64,000 nucleotides of DNA. Origin: Arthrobacter sp. HY1533. GTDB lineage: Bacteria; Actinomycetota; Actinomycetes; Actinomycetales; Micrococcaceae. Every line of letters starts with the position of its first letter. The stretch's first letter is position 1. A program made the translations under genes and the position numbers. Below the pieces are notes generated by a model. It searched no databases. It saw nothing but the letters and a program-made list of their open reading frames with translations, and was not told the origin of the DNA. Shown here in pieces: positions 36,873 to 45,389 of the stretch. The DNA lies in assembly GCF_027568515.1 (NCBI RefSeq), contig NZ_JANKZF010000005.1, positions 248,001 through 312,000 of the forward strand. The letters are read 5' to 3'.

Positions 36873-38162
36873 GTGAGGAAAGTCACCAATGCCGACCGCC
36901 TGCCCGCTCCCCCGGACGGCCAGGAATTCTCCGCCGTGCCAACGCGCAGGGTGGGTGGCCGCTGGATCTTCTTCTTCGCCCTGAGCTGGTTCGGTGTGTG
37001 GATTGCCCAGCTGACACCCGTGCAGCTGCTGCTGCCGCTGCAGGTGGAAGAGTTCCTGGGCACCACCGACTGGGTTCAGAACGTGCTGGGCTTCGGCCTG
37101 ATCTCCGGCGTGTCAGGCGCCTTCGCGCTCGTTGCCTACCCGCTAACAGGGGCCATGTCAGACCGCACCACCTCCCGGTTTGGCCGCCGCCGCCCCTGGA
37201 TTGCGGGCGGCACGGCAGGCTTCGCGGCCTCGCTGGCCATTCTGGGCCTGCAGACCTCGCTGCTGGGCATTGGCGTCTGCTGGGTGCTGGCGAGCACGTT
37301 CTTTTGCGTGCTCACGGCGGCACTGACGGCCGCGATCTCCGACCAGGTGCCGGTCAACCAGCGTGGCTATGTTTCCGGCTGGATTTCGGCACCCCAGGCC
37401 ATTGGCATCATCGCCGGCCTTGTCCTGGTCACCACCTTGGGGTTGAGCACCTTTGGCGGCTACGCCCTCATGGCCGGCCTGCTCGTTGCCCTGGGCCTGC
37501 CGTTCCTGCTGCTGGTGCCCGACGCCGTGCTGCCGCCTGGCATCGTCGCCCCGCTGACGTGGCGGTCGCTGCTGGAGGGCATGTGGATCAGTCCCCGCCT
37601 CCACCCTGACTTCGGCTGGACCCTGCTCAGCCGCATCCTGGTAAACCTGGGCAACGCCTTCGGCACCAGCCTGCTGCTGTATTTCCTCATGTACGGGCTC
37701 AAGGTGCCCAACGCGGAGGACTCCCTGATCCAGCTGACCCTCGTCTACATGGTCTTCGTGATCGTGGCGTCGCTGTGGCTTGGCCGCCTGTCCGACAAAC
37801 TGGGCCGCCGCCGTGCCTTTGTGTTCGGCGCCTCCGTGCTGCAGGCCGCCGCCGCACTGATCCTGGCGTTCATCCCCACCATGGGGGCTGCAACAGTTGG
37901 TGCCGCCCTGCTGGGTCTGGGCTACGGCTGCTTCCTCTCCGTGGACCAGGCCCTGGCCACCGAGGTGCTGCCCGACCAGCTTTCACGCGGCAAGGACCTG
38001 GGCATCATGAACATTGCCCTGACCGTGCCCCAGGCCTTCGCCCCCATGCTCGGGGCCTTGCTGGTCAGCGCCGTGGGCGGCTTCACCCTGCTGTTCCTGG
38101 TCTCCGGCCTGACTGCCATGGCCGGCGCCTGGGCCGTGTCCCGGGTCAGGGGTGTCCGCTAG
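36873..38162 (+). CDS. Major facilitator superfamily transporter
   Basis: This 429-residue protein has twelve predicted helices. The loop between TM2 and TM3 carries LTGAMSDRTTSRFGRRRPWI, the MFS motif A, and RLSDKLGRRRAFVFG repeats it between TM8 and TM9. The RxGRRRPW form is frequent in sugar-cation symporter-like transporters, but the substrate cannot be inferred. The GTG start at 36873 gives a cytoplasmic N-terminus of about 30 residues. It faces the giant membrane-protein gene, with 37 bases between stops and no clear hairpin. Confidence 0.87.
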   Translation: MRKVTNADRLPAPPDGQEFSAVPTRRVGGRWIFFFALSWFGVWIAQLTPVQLLLPLQVEEFLGTTDWVQNVLGFGLISGVSGAFALVAYPLTGAMSDRTTSRFGRRRPWIAGGTAGFAASLAILGLQTSLLGIGVCWVLASTFFCVLTAALTAAISDQVPVNQRGYVSGWISAPQAIGIIAGLVLVTTLGLSTFGGYALMAGLLVALGLPFLLLVPDAVLPPGIVAPLTWRSLLEGMWISPRLHPDFGWTLLSRILVNLGNAFGTSLLLYFLMYGLKVPNAEDSLIQLTLVYMVFVIVASLWLGRLSDKLGRRRAFVFGASVLQAAAALILAFIPTMGAATVGAALLGLGYGCFLSVDQALATEVLPDQLSRGKDLGIMNIALTVPQAFAPMLGALLVSAVGGFTLLFLVSGLTAMAGAWAVSRVRGVR

Positions 38163-38199
38163 CTCTTCCTGCGCACGACGCCGCTGCCTCCCCCGCGAT

Positions 38200-41100
38200 T
38201 CACGGCGCCACTGTGCCGTCCCCTCCGGCCGGCTTCCTGCGGTTCAGCCGCCAGATGGCAAAGCCAATGAGTGCCAACGCCAGAAGCGCCAGCATGATGT
38301 ACGTGAAGCTACGCAGGTACCAGAGCACGGCGGTGGCCACACCCACGGCACCCCAGATGGTGAAGACCCGCTCGTCCAGGCTCATGCCCACCGCAAGCAG
38401 GGCCACGAACACCAGCAGGGAAACCAGCTGCTGCACGGTGTCTCCGCTGAAGATGGTCATGAATGCACCCAGGCTGGCCAGCGCGGCGGCGGCCATCAGC
38501 AGCCGCTTGCCTGCCCGGGGTGCCTTGCCCACGTAACGGATCACTGACAGCGCCCCCACGGCCATGGCACACCACTGGACAGCCCAGAACGGGCCAAGGT
38601 CCACGTAGGTGGAGCACGCCCAGAACCAGACGGCCGCGCACACCACCACGGCGGCGTCCACAAACATCCGCCGCCGCGCCACCGGCGCCTCAAGGCAGGC
38701 CAGCACGGCCGCAACCGTGAACGCCGCCGCCCCGAAGATGGCTGCGTCCGCATCGAGCATGCTCCACAGGGCAAAGAAGGCACCGCCGGCCAACGCAACC
38801 GGGACAAGTGCACCGCGTTGGATGAATGGGCTTTCGGCCAGATCCAGCAGGAGCAGGCGGACAACATACAGGGTTCCCAGCACCACCAGGCAACCGGCCA
38901 GGGCCGAGAAGCCGGGCCGTCCGGTGAGGTCCAGCACCTGACTGCGGAAAAGCACCGCGGCCAGGAACACCAACAGGGCGCCCGGCAGGGTCAGCCACTT
39001 CAGTTCCATCAGCTGGGTCGCGGCCAGCAGGGCCAGCCCCGCCACGAGCCACATGCCGGCAAAAATGCCGGTTGCAGCTTCCCCGTCCACGAGGTGTGCG
39101 GTGATGAGCATGGCGGCCGTGCCAACCAGCCAGTACCACCGCATCTCGGAGGAAGCCGGGGCGTGGAAGCAGCGCCAGGCGATCAGCCCCAGGGAGACGG
39201 CGAGCAGGGCCAGTGCCGTTGCCCCGGGCCACAGGGTGGGCGCCACCACGGCGGCGGCTCCCACCACGGCGGCAATGGCCACATAGGAGGCCCCACGCTG
39301 CAGCCGAAGCACCTGGGCGAGGATTGCCGCCAGCCCCAAGACGGCAAGCTCAACCAGCACCACTGAACGCAGCGCCGTCCCCGGCGCCGCAAACCCTCCC
39401 GTCGCCGCGAGGTAGGCAAGCGGCAGTGCCAGCAGGCCCGCCAGCAGCAGCCACAGGCTGGCCGAGCGAAGCGTCGGTTCGCCAACGCGCGCAGCGGCCG
39501 TGCCTGTTCTTGTGGCCAGGAACTGCACGGGCAGTTGCGCCGCAAGTGCGGCACACAGCACCAGGGTCACCACGGCCGGGTCGCCGGAAAGCCGGTCTGC
39601 CAGGACGCCGATGAGCGCCGTCACGGCAGCCCTTGCGAGAAGGAAGTGGACACTTCGCAGCACCAGTGTGCCCGCCCGCGCTGCAACAACCCCTGAAGCC
39701 GCGGCCATGAATCCCAAGACCAGTGCCAACTGGGCCCTGTCCTGAACCGAACACAAGGCCATGAACAGCAGGGCCGCCGGCGCCGCGAACTGAGCGGCTG
39801 GCAGGGGGCGACGGGCCAGGCCCGTGGCCACCATCAGTGCAGCCATGCCTGCGGAGGCTGCTGCCACGGCCACCAAGGCCGTCCACAGCCCCGTGCCGGC
39901 ATCCGGCAGGCCGATCGCTGCGGCAACAACCACCAAGCCAAGCGTCACGGCAATGTCCGCATCCAGCCCGGCGGGACGCCGGCCTGAAAGCACGGTTGCC
40001 GTGAGCACCGCCAATTGGGGCAGGAAAGCCACCAGCAGCACCGACCCGAGGCCCACATGCGCAGCTGCAAGCTGCGTTGCAGGATCAAATTCGGCCCACC
40101 ACTGGAACAGCGCCACAGCCAAAGCAAGGGAGGCCGCACGGGCAGCCCACCAATACAGCTGGCGGTGCAGGCTGTCCGGCCTGTTTCGCACAAGGGCGCC
40201 ACCCACCAGGAGGTAAACAGTGGTGAGCGCCCAGGCAATGCATGCCCCCGCAGCGTGAAAAACAGGAGCTGTGGCCAGTGCCGCGACGACACCAAAGATT
40301 GGGGCCGCCAGCTCGGCAGGGGCCCAAGTCCGGCTGCGCCGCAGGGCCGCGACGGAGTGCGCCACGCTCGACAGGCCCATGGCGGCAGCCGCGGCGAGGA
40401 ATGCCGCCCGCTGTGTCCCAAGGGATCCGGAGGCCCACGTCCCCGCCAGGGGCCCGCCAAACGTGGCAGCGGACAACGCCGCCACCAGGGAAGTGCCCAC
40501 AACCATCCAGGAAGCGGCCGAGTATCCCGTGAATGGATTGGCGGCACCGCGCCCGGCAAGCAGGGTGTCGGCAAGCAGCTGCACCGCCGCCAGGACGGCA
40601 ATTGCCGCAATCACCCACTCCGTCTTGCCCGGCTGGGCAGGAACAAAGGCTGCCAGGCACGAGGCTGCCAGCGCTGTCACCAGCAGGCGGGCACCCACCA
40701 GCCAGGCCTGCTTCGCCGCGCCGGCAGACGCCCAGGCAAAACGGGCCACGGCATAGGCCAGGGTAATGGCCAGCAAGGCTGACCACTCCCCGGCATCAAG
40801 TGCCGGGGAAAACACCAGCACCGCAAAGACTGCCGGAAGCGGAAGCCATTCGCCCCGGGGCAGGACTGCCGGCACCACCGCCATGGCCGCCACCAGGCCC
40901 ACGGCCAGTCCCCACGCCGCAAAACCATCCGCACGGTCCTGCGCGGCCTGCAACTGCAGGCCAATGCTCCACAGCAGCCCACCGGCCGCCACGGCAGGCA
41001 CACAGGAGACCACATCCCAGCGGATCCAGCTGCCACTGCGCAGGTATGCCGCCAATCGTGCACGGGAGTGGGCCATGGCAATGACCTGGGCTGCCAACAC

Positions 41101-42381
41101 CACGGTAAACGTTCCGGCGGCCCAGGCCAGCGAAGGCTGGACCATCCAACCGGCAAACGGTGCCGCCAGCGACAGCGATGCGCGCAGGCCCAGGAAGTTC
41201 CAACGGCGCAACGCCGGCCCTGCGGCAGGCAGCATGATGGCGAAGTGCACCACGCCCGCCAGCAGCACCAGGAGGTGGTCGCCGGCGTTGAGCATGGTGC
41301 CCACCAAGAGGGACCCGGCCAAACCTGTGGGCGCGAACCACGGCCCCAGGTCCTGCAACGGCTTGGCGTACAGCGACGCGGCCTTCCCCGTGTCGCCGCC
41401 CCGGCGTGCCAGGAGAATGCCCATGAGCGACAAAACTGCGGAGAAAACAATGAGCGCGGCGAAGTACCAGGCCAATGCAGCTCCCACAATGGCCACCGAA
41501 GACCACGCGGCGGAGAGCAGGAATGCCACGGAGAGATAAACCACGAGCCTGCTGTTCAAGCGCACGGCCGCAAAGGCATAGGCGGCCGTGCCGACCAGTG
41601 AGGTTGCCAGCCAGACGCCCGGGGCGTCCGGGAAACCCAGGGTGTAGCTGGCGATGCCGGCGAAGGGGACGATCGCCAAGCCGGTCCCGGTGAATGCCAC
41701 GGCCGCAGGCCGGAGCCGCGGGACCCTGCCATGCAGGATCAGTCCGGCTGCGTAGAACAAGCCCGTGCCGAACCAGACGCCCACCAGCCTGGCAGCGACC
41801 GGAAGGCTGCTGCCAACAAACAGGGCCGCCGCCGCCACCATGAGAAGGCTTGCGACATACAGGCTGATGTTGATGTTCTGCGTTTCCCGCTTTGCCTTCC
41901 GTGCGGCCAAGGCCGCCGGGTCCTGCCGGGCAGGCATCTGCCGCGCCATGGCGCCGGGCATCTGTCCCGGCGGCACGGCGAACGGGCCACCAGGCAGCGG
42001 CAGCGGCTGGGGCACCGGCTGGGGCTGCGGCAGCGGATGGGGCTGCGGCAGCAGGTGGGGTTGCGCGATGGGTGCCGCCGGCGCGGACACTGGATGTGGC
42101 GGCATGGCGGGGTGGCCGCCTTGGACGGGGGTCTGCGGCATGACATTGGGCGGCACCGGCAGCGAAGGTGCCGCGGCCACCTGGGCCTGCATTGAGGATG
42201 GGAGCTGGGCCGGGAGCCCGGGCTGGGCGCCGGCAGCCTGTGGGTCGGCAGACTGTGCGGCCAGGGCATCACGCCAGCCAGCCAGGTGGCCTGCCAGGTA
42301 GCCAGTCCGGTAGGCCTCTGCCGCGGCTGCCTGGGACTGCTGAAGGGGCACTGGAATGCCGGGATCCGGGTTCTGGTTCAT
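38200..42381 (-). CDS. Giant polytopic membrane protein of unknown function
   Basis: I do not recognise a function for this protein of about 1393 residues. Residues 1-190 are hydrophilic and rich in Gln, Pro, Ala and Leu, with a run of PQP and LPQPH units near 115-145. A Lys/Arg patch (ARKAKRETQNINISLY) follows. The remaining 1200 residues are a nearly continuous series of hydrophobic segments, an estimated 35-42 helices, with short loops. It ends with a basic patch (RLNRRKPAGG). No catalytic motif or ABC/MFS signature is visible. The ATG at 42381 has GGGGAG upstream. Its immediate upstream neighbour on the same strand is a DUF3592-like membrane protein, 124 bases away. Confidence 0.85.
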   Translation of the reverse strand: MNQNPDPGIPVPLQQSQAAAAEAYRTGYLAGHLAGWRDALAAQSADPQAAGAQPGLPAQLPSSMQAQVAAAPSLPVPPNVMPQTPVQGGHPAMPPHPVSAPAAPIAQPHLLPQPHPLPQPQPVPQPLPLPGGPFAVPPGQMPGAMARQMPARQDPAALAARKAKRETQNINISLYVASLLMVAAAALFVGSSLPVAARLVGVWFGTGLFYAAGLILHGRVPRLRPAAVAFTGTGLAIVPFAGIASYTLGFPDAPGVWLATSLVGTAAYAFAAVRLNSRLVVYLSVAFLLSAAWSSVAIVGAALAWYFAALIVFSAVLSLMGILLARRGGDTGKAASLYAKPLQDLGPWFAPTGLAGSLLVGTMLNAGDHLLVLLAGVVHFAIMLPAAGPALRRWNFLGLRASLSLAAPFAGWMVQPSLAWAAGTFTVVLAAQVIAMAHSRARLAAYLRSGSWIRWDVVSCVPAVAAGGLLWSIGLQLQAAQDRADGFAAWGLAVGLVAAMAVVPAVLPRGEWLPLPAVFAVLVFSPALDAGEWSALLAITLAYAVARFAWASAGAAKQAWLVGARLLVTALAASCLAAFVPAQPGKTEWVIAAIAVLAAVQLLADTLLAGRGAANPFTGYSAASWMVVGTSLVAALSAATFGGPLAGTWASGSLGTQRAAFLAAAAAMGLSSVAHSVAALRRSRTWAPAELAAPIFGVVAALATAPVFHAAGACIAWALTTVYLLVGGALVRNRPDSLHRQLYWWAARAASLALAVALFQWWAEFDPATQLAAAHVGLGSVLLVAFLPQLAVLTATVLSGRRPAGLDADIAVTLGLVVVAAAIGLPDAGTGLWTALVAVAAASAGMAALMVATGLARRPLPAAQFAAPAALLFMALCSVQDRAQLALVLGFMAAASGVVAARAGTLVLRSVHFLLARAAVTALIGVLADRLSGDPAVVTLVLCAALAAQLPVQFLATRTGTAAARVGEPTLRSASLWLLLAGLLALPLAYLAATGGFAAPGTALRSVVLVELAVLGLAAILAQVLRLQRGASYVAIAAVVGAAAVVAPTLWPGATALALLAVSLGLIAWRCFHAPASSEMRWYWLVGTAAMLITAHLVDGEAATGIFAGMWLVAGLALLAATQLMELKWLTLPGALLVFLAAVLFRSQVLDLTGRPGFSALAGCLVVLGTLYVVRLLLLDLAESPFIQRGALVPVALAGGAFFALWSMLDADAAIFGAAAFTVAAVLACLEAPVARRRMFVDAAVVVCAAVWFWACSTYVDLGPFWAVQWCAMAVGALSVIRYVGKAPRAGKRLLMAAAALASLGAFMTIFSGDTVQQLVSLLVFVALLAVGMSLDERVFTIWGAVGVATAVLWYLRSFTYIMLALLALALIGFAIWRLNRRKPAGGDGTVAP

Positions 42382-42505
42382 GCTGCTCCCCTGCTGGTGG
42401 TTGAGTCCAAGCTTAGGGCAGCAACGACGGCGATGGGGCTTAAATCCATCAAATGGGGATAACTGCCCATTTCGCCCCCGGCCTTCCCCTTGCCCGGGCT
42501 GCGGG

Positions 42506-43057
42506 CTACGACTTGCGGCTGCGCCGGGCGGCCCGGACCAGGCCCACAACTGCGCCAATGGCCGCGCCAAGGCCCATCACCATGAGGGCCGATCCCAGGT
42601 AGTTCGGAAAACCCCAGCGTGCACCGGCCAGGGCCGGCAATTCGCGCTCGAGCTCGACGGCGGGCCGCTCGCCCAGGCGGTAGGAGACGGGCTGGCCCAC
42701 AATCTGCTCCTTCGTGGGAAAATTCGCCACCCAGCCGCCAGTGGAATTGACGGGCGGGTGGTAGGCGGGAAAGTGGTTGGTTACAAGTGTGTGCTCGTCC
42801 CCCTCACTGCCGGCAAACGTCAACTCCACGGCCATGGCATGCCATTCGCCGTCATCGGCACGCACCACGTTGGCCCGGGCATCGATGACAGTGCCCTGCA
42901 ATCCGGACGCCTGGAGTTCCCTGGCGGTTGTGGCATCGCTGCTTCCGGCCTGGAGCATCCCCTGGCCGAACAACAGGAGCACAGCGGCGAAGGCCAGGAC
43001 AATGATCGAAGCTGTGCGCTGGGTGCCTGCCGGGATCCGTTGCTTGTTAGCACTCAT
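42506..43057 (-). CDS. Small membrane protein, DUF3592-like
   Basis: This 183-residue protein has a TM helix at about 17-36 and another at about 153-175. The extracytoplasmic domain between them has the DUF3592-type pattern: a beta strand with a GTVIDA motif, VELTFAGSEGDEHT, and QIVGQPVSYRLGE before the second helix. The function of the family is unknown. It is divergent from the WXG100-headed gene; a 30-base palindrome lies between them. It may be transcribed with the giant membrane-protein gene. Confidence 0.75.
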   Translation of the reverse strand: MSANKQRIPAGTQRTASIIVLAFAAVLLLFGQGMLQAGSSDATTARELQASGLQGTVIDARANVVRADDGEWHAMAVELTFAGSEGDEHTLVTNHFPAYHPPVNSTGGWVANFPTKEQIVGQPVSYRLGERPAVELERELPALAGARWGFPNYLGSALMVMGLGAAIGAVVGLVRAARRSRKS

Positions 43058-43084
43058 GAATCCAGACTATCCGCCGGCCACAAT

Positions 43085-43114
43085 GGCACGATGGGCAATT
43101 GTGCCCATCGTGCC
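43085..43114. promoter_or_regulatory. Perfect 13-base-arm palindrome between divergent genes
   Basis: GGCACGATGGGCA (43085-43097), ATTG, TGCCCATCGTGCC (43102-43114). It lies 28 bases before the DUF3592-like start and 81 bases before the GTG of the WXG100-headed gene. Since no gene ends here, a terminator is unlikely and an operator more likely. Confidence 0.6.
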
Positions 43115-43195
43115 GCAGTGCCCCATCTTCTAGACTTCAGCCAGGACAGGTGGCGCAGGCGCCATGATCGGCTTTGCCTCAGCGAATGGACAATC

Positions 43196-44812
43196 GTGGA
43201 CGAAAACATGCTCGGCGCTGACCCGGAGCAGCTTAGGGCCTTGGCCAAGCTCTTCAGCAAGTACTCATCAGTCTTGGACACCACCGCAGGGGACCTGAAC
43301 CCCACCATCATGCGTGCACGCTGGAACGGTCCGGACGCCCAACAGTTCCGCCAGCAGTGGGCGGCGCGGATGCGCCCCCAACTCAAGAGCGCCAGTGAGT
43401 TGTTTGAGGACACCTCCAGAAGGCTCAACGCCCAGGCCAGGGAGCAGGAACAAGCCTCATCCGAGTCCAGCCTGGGAGGAGGGCCTGGCGGGTCCGGCGG
43501 AAGCGGCTCCACAGGCACCTCAAAGAGCGAGCTCCAGGAACAGCTCGAAGGCATGGGCACCTGGACAGGGCAGGAAGTCACTGACTGGTGGAACGGACTC
43601 AGCGAAGAACAGCGTCAGGAACTGCTCAACGGCAAGGACGGGGACGGCATCCCCAACGCCTACTACCTTGCGGCCCTGGAGGACAAGCTGCCCGAGGACG
43701 CGCGCGTCGCAGCCCGGGACATCCTCGTGGACAATGCCAAGGCATCCATCCCCATGTACGCCCAGAAGGACACGATCGGGGTGGACGGCCAGCTCGCCTG
43801 GGTGCACGGCGGGGCGCATCTTTCCAGCCAGATCATCCAGAACGCCGACGGTTCCGTCAGCCTGAAGCTCAGCGGTGACGTCGGCGGCGGAGTCAACACC
43901 CCGAGCACCAAGGGCGGCGCCAATGCCACGCTGACCGGGGAACTCTCCAAGACCTACAAGTTCAACAGCCTTCAGGAGGCGCTGGCCGCCCGCGAGCAAA
44001 TGCTCAACTCCCTGCCCCCGGACAGCTTCAGCCGCGCCTCGGACGCCGTCAAGAATCCGGGCGAGTACATTGAAGGGACACTTGACAAGGCCGCCAGGGA
44101 CAACGGGACCACAAAGGAATACATGAGTGCCAAAGGAACGCTGTCCTTCGGCGTCGAGGGCAAAGTCAGCAGCGACGCCTCCGCCTCTGCAAAACTGGAT
44201 CTCGCCTATGAACAGAACCTGGACGACGGCACCTCCTCCGCCAGCGCAACGGCCAAGGTCACAGCAAAACTTGACCTTGGCGACGGCATGAAGTTTGGCG
44301 GCAACGGCGAAGCCGGGGTGAAGCTCTCCATGGACAAGGACGGCGACATCCAAAAAATGACCATCAATCTCAAGGGCACAGTTGAAGGTTCCGTCAAAGT
44401 CCAGGCCGGAGCCTCGGACCCGATGGCAGACATGTTCGGCCCCAAGCCTCCCTCGGAAGGGCCCAGCGCCCAGTCGAAGGCCGGCGTCCAGGGAACCGTC
44501 CAGTTGGAGCTGTACACAACAGATGCCAACCGGCACCTTGTTGAGAGCTACATGGGCAACCTGGCCAGCGGCAACGTGGTGGGGGCAGCAGGCGATCTGC
44601 AGGAGATCTACCACGCCTCGGCCGTCACGACGCAGCTAGATTCAACAGTGTCCGCCGAGACCAACGTGGTTGATTTCGACTCCGGCGTCGCGAGCCTGAA
44701 GGTTGGCGCCACGAGCGAGGCAACTGTCAACGCCGGGACCGCCCACAAGTCCCCCTACGATGATGATTTCCACGGCATTCGCGGTGAAGCACGGTATGAA
44801 CCCCAGAAATAG
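43196..44812 (+). CDS. WXG100-headed protein with long beta-rich C-terminal region, possible type VII secretion substrate
   Basis: The first 90 residues of this 538-residue protein form a two-helix WXG100-like domain: MLGADPEQLRALAKLFSKYS, then WNG at 43-45, and a second helix with EDTSRRLNAQAREQEQASS. A Gly/Ser linker (about 93-108) follows, then WWNGLSEEQRQELL near 131-144 with GDGIPN, a pattern also met in other actinobacterial WXG proteins. Residues 180-538 are rich in short alternating strands (AKLDLAYEQ, KVTAKLDLGDG, KLSMDKDGD) without a recognised enzyme motif. The start is uncertain: GTG 43196 or ATG 43208, neither with a strong ribosome site. A partner gene follows after 45 bases. 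Confidence 0.7.
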   Translation: MDENMLGADPEQLRALAKLFSKYSSVLDTTAGDLNPTIMRARWNGPDAQQFRQQWAARMRPQLKSASELFEDTSRRLNAQAREQEQASSESSLGGGPGGSGGSGSTGTSKSELQEQLEGMGTWTGQEVTDWWNGLSEEQRQELLNGKDGDGIPNAYYLAALEDKLPEDARVAARDILVDNAKASIPMYAQKDTIGVDGQLAWVHGGAHLSSQIIQNADGSVSLKLSGDVGGGVNTPSTKGGANATLTGELSKTYKFNSLQEALAAREQMLNSLPPDSFSRASDAVKNPGEYIEGTLDKAARDNGTTKEYMSAKGTLSFGVEGKVSSDASASAKLDLAYEQNLDDGTSSASATAKVTAKLDLGDGMKFGGNGEAGVKLSMDKDGDIQKMTINLKGTVEGSVKVQAGASDPMADMFGPKPPSEGPSAQSKAGVQGTVQLELYTTDANRHLVESYMGNLASGNVVGAAGDLQEIYHASAVTTQLDSTVSAETNVVDFDSGVASLKVGATSEATVNAGTAHKSPYDDDFHGIRGEARYEPQK

Positions 44813-44857
44813 CCCCGCACAGCACATTTTTCGCACCAACACGAGAGGTCCCAGATC

Positions 44858-45307
44858 TTGAGCATTCAATTTCCCACCGGGCTTGGCCTGGACATCACCC
44901 TGCCCGACGGTGCCGAGCCCCTTGCCGAACCCACCGCAGGGCCCCTCAGCGCCCAGTTCAGCCTGCCCCGGGGTGAGGTGGTTTCCGTGGTTCGCGATGA
45001 CCAGGCCGCGGACACTCTGTCCGGCATCATTTCCTGGACCCAGTCCATGGCCGGCCACTACATCACCGAATTCGGTGGCGTGGAAGAGCTGCAGGGCACC
45101 GTTGCCGGGGAAGGCAGGCAAAGCTATGCCTGCTCGGTCGCCTTCAGCGACGCCGCTTCCGTCCCCCGCCGGGCCACGCTCGTGGGATGCCTGCTGGACG
45201 AGGGCCTTTTTGCCGGCATCACCCTGCTGACCGTCAACGACGGCGGCCCCCTGGACACGAACCTCGTGGAGGGCATCGTGCGCGGAATCGCGCCAACCCA
45301 GCCCTAG
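44858..45307 (+). CDS. Small protein of unknown function, partner of the WXG100-headed protein
   Basis: This 149-residue protein starts with TTG at 44858; GAGAGG lies about 10 bases upstream. It has no signal peptide or membrane helix. It begins SIQFPTGLGLDITLPDG and has a pattern of strands and two helices (about 55-72 and 130-140) that could fit a Mog1/PsbP-like fold, but I could not confirm a family. Position directly after the WXG100-headed gene suggests a chaperone, immunity or accessory role. A strong terminator follows its stop. Confidence 0.6.
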   Translation: MSIQFPTGLGLDITLPDGAEPLAEPTAGPLSAQFSLPRGEVVSVVRDDQAADTLSGIISWTQSMAGHYITEFGGVEELQGTVAGEGRQSYACSVAFSDAASVPRRATLVGCLLDEGLFAGITLLTVNDGGPLDTNLVEGIVRGIAPTQP

Positions 45308-45332
45308 CCGCCCGCCCGGGAACACAAAAAAG

Positions 45333-45360
45333 AAGGGCCCCAGCCGAAGCTGGGGCCCTT
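45333..45360. terminator. Bidirectional terminator between the 149-residue gene and tuf
   Basis: Perfect 12-base arms AAGGGCCCCAGC (45333-45344) and GCTGGGGCCCTT (45349-45360) around CGAA, flanked by an A-run on the left and TTTT on the right. It serves both convergent genes. Confidence 0.93.
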
Positions 45361-45389
45361 CCTTTTAGAAAATCAAGAAAGTCTAAAGA

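Noticed and set aside
42356-43195. Upstream extension of the WXG100-headed gene to 818 codons
   Set aside because: The extra part is antisense to the DUF3592-like gene and part of the giant membrane-protein gene, and lacks family similarity. The WXG100 domain begins just after 43196.
43196-45307. A complete type VII secretion locus
   Set aside because: No EccB, EccC, EccD, mycosin or small EsxA/EsxB pair is present in the window; only a WXG100-headed protein and a possible partner are seen.
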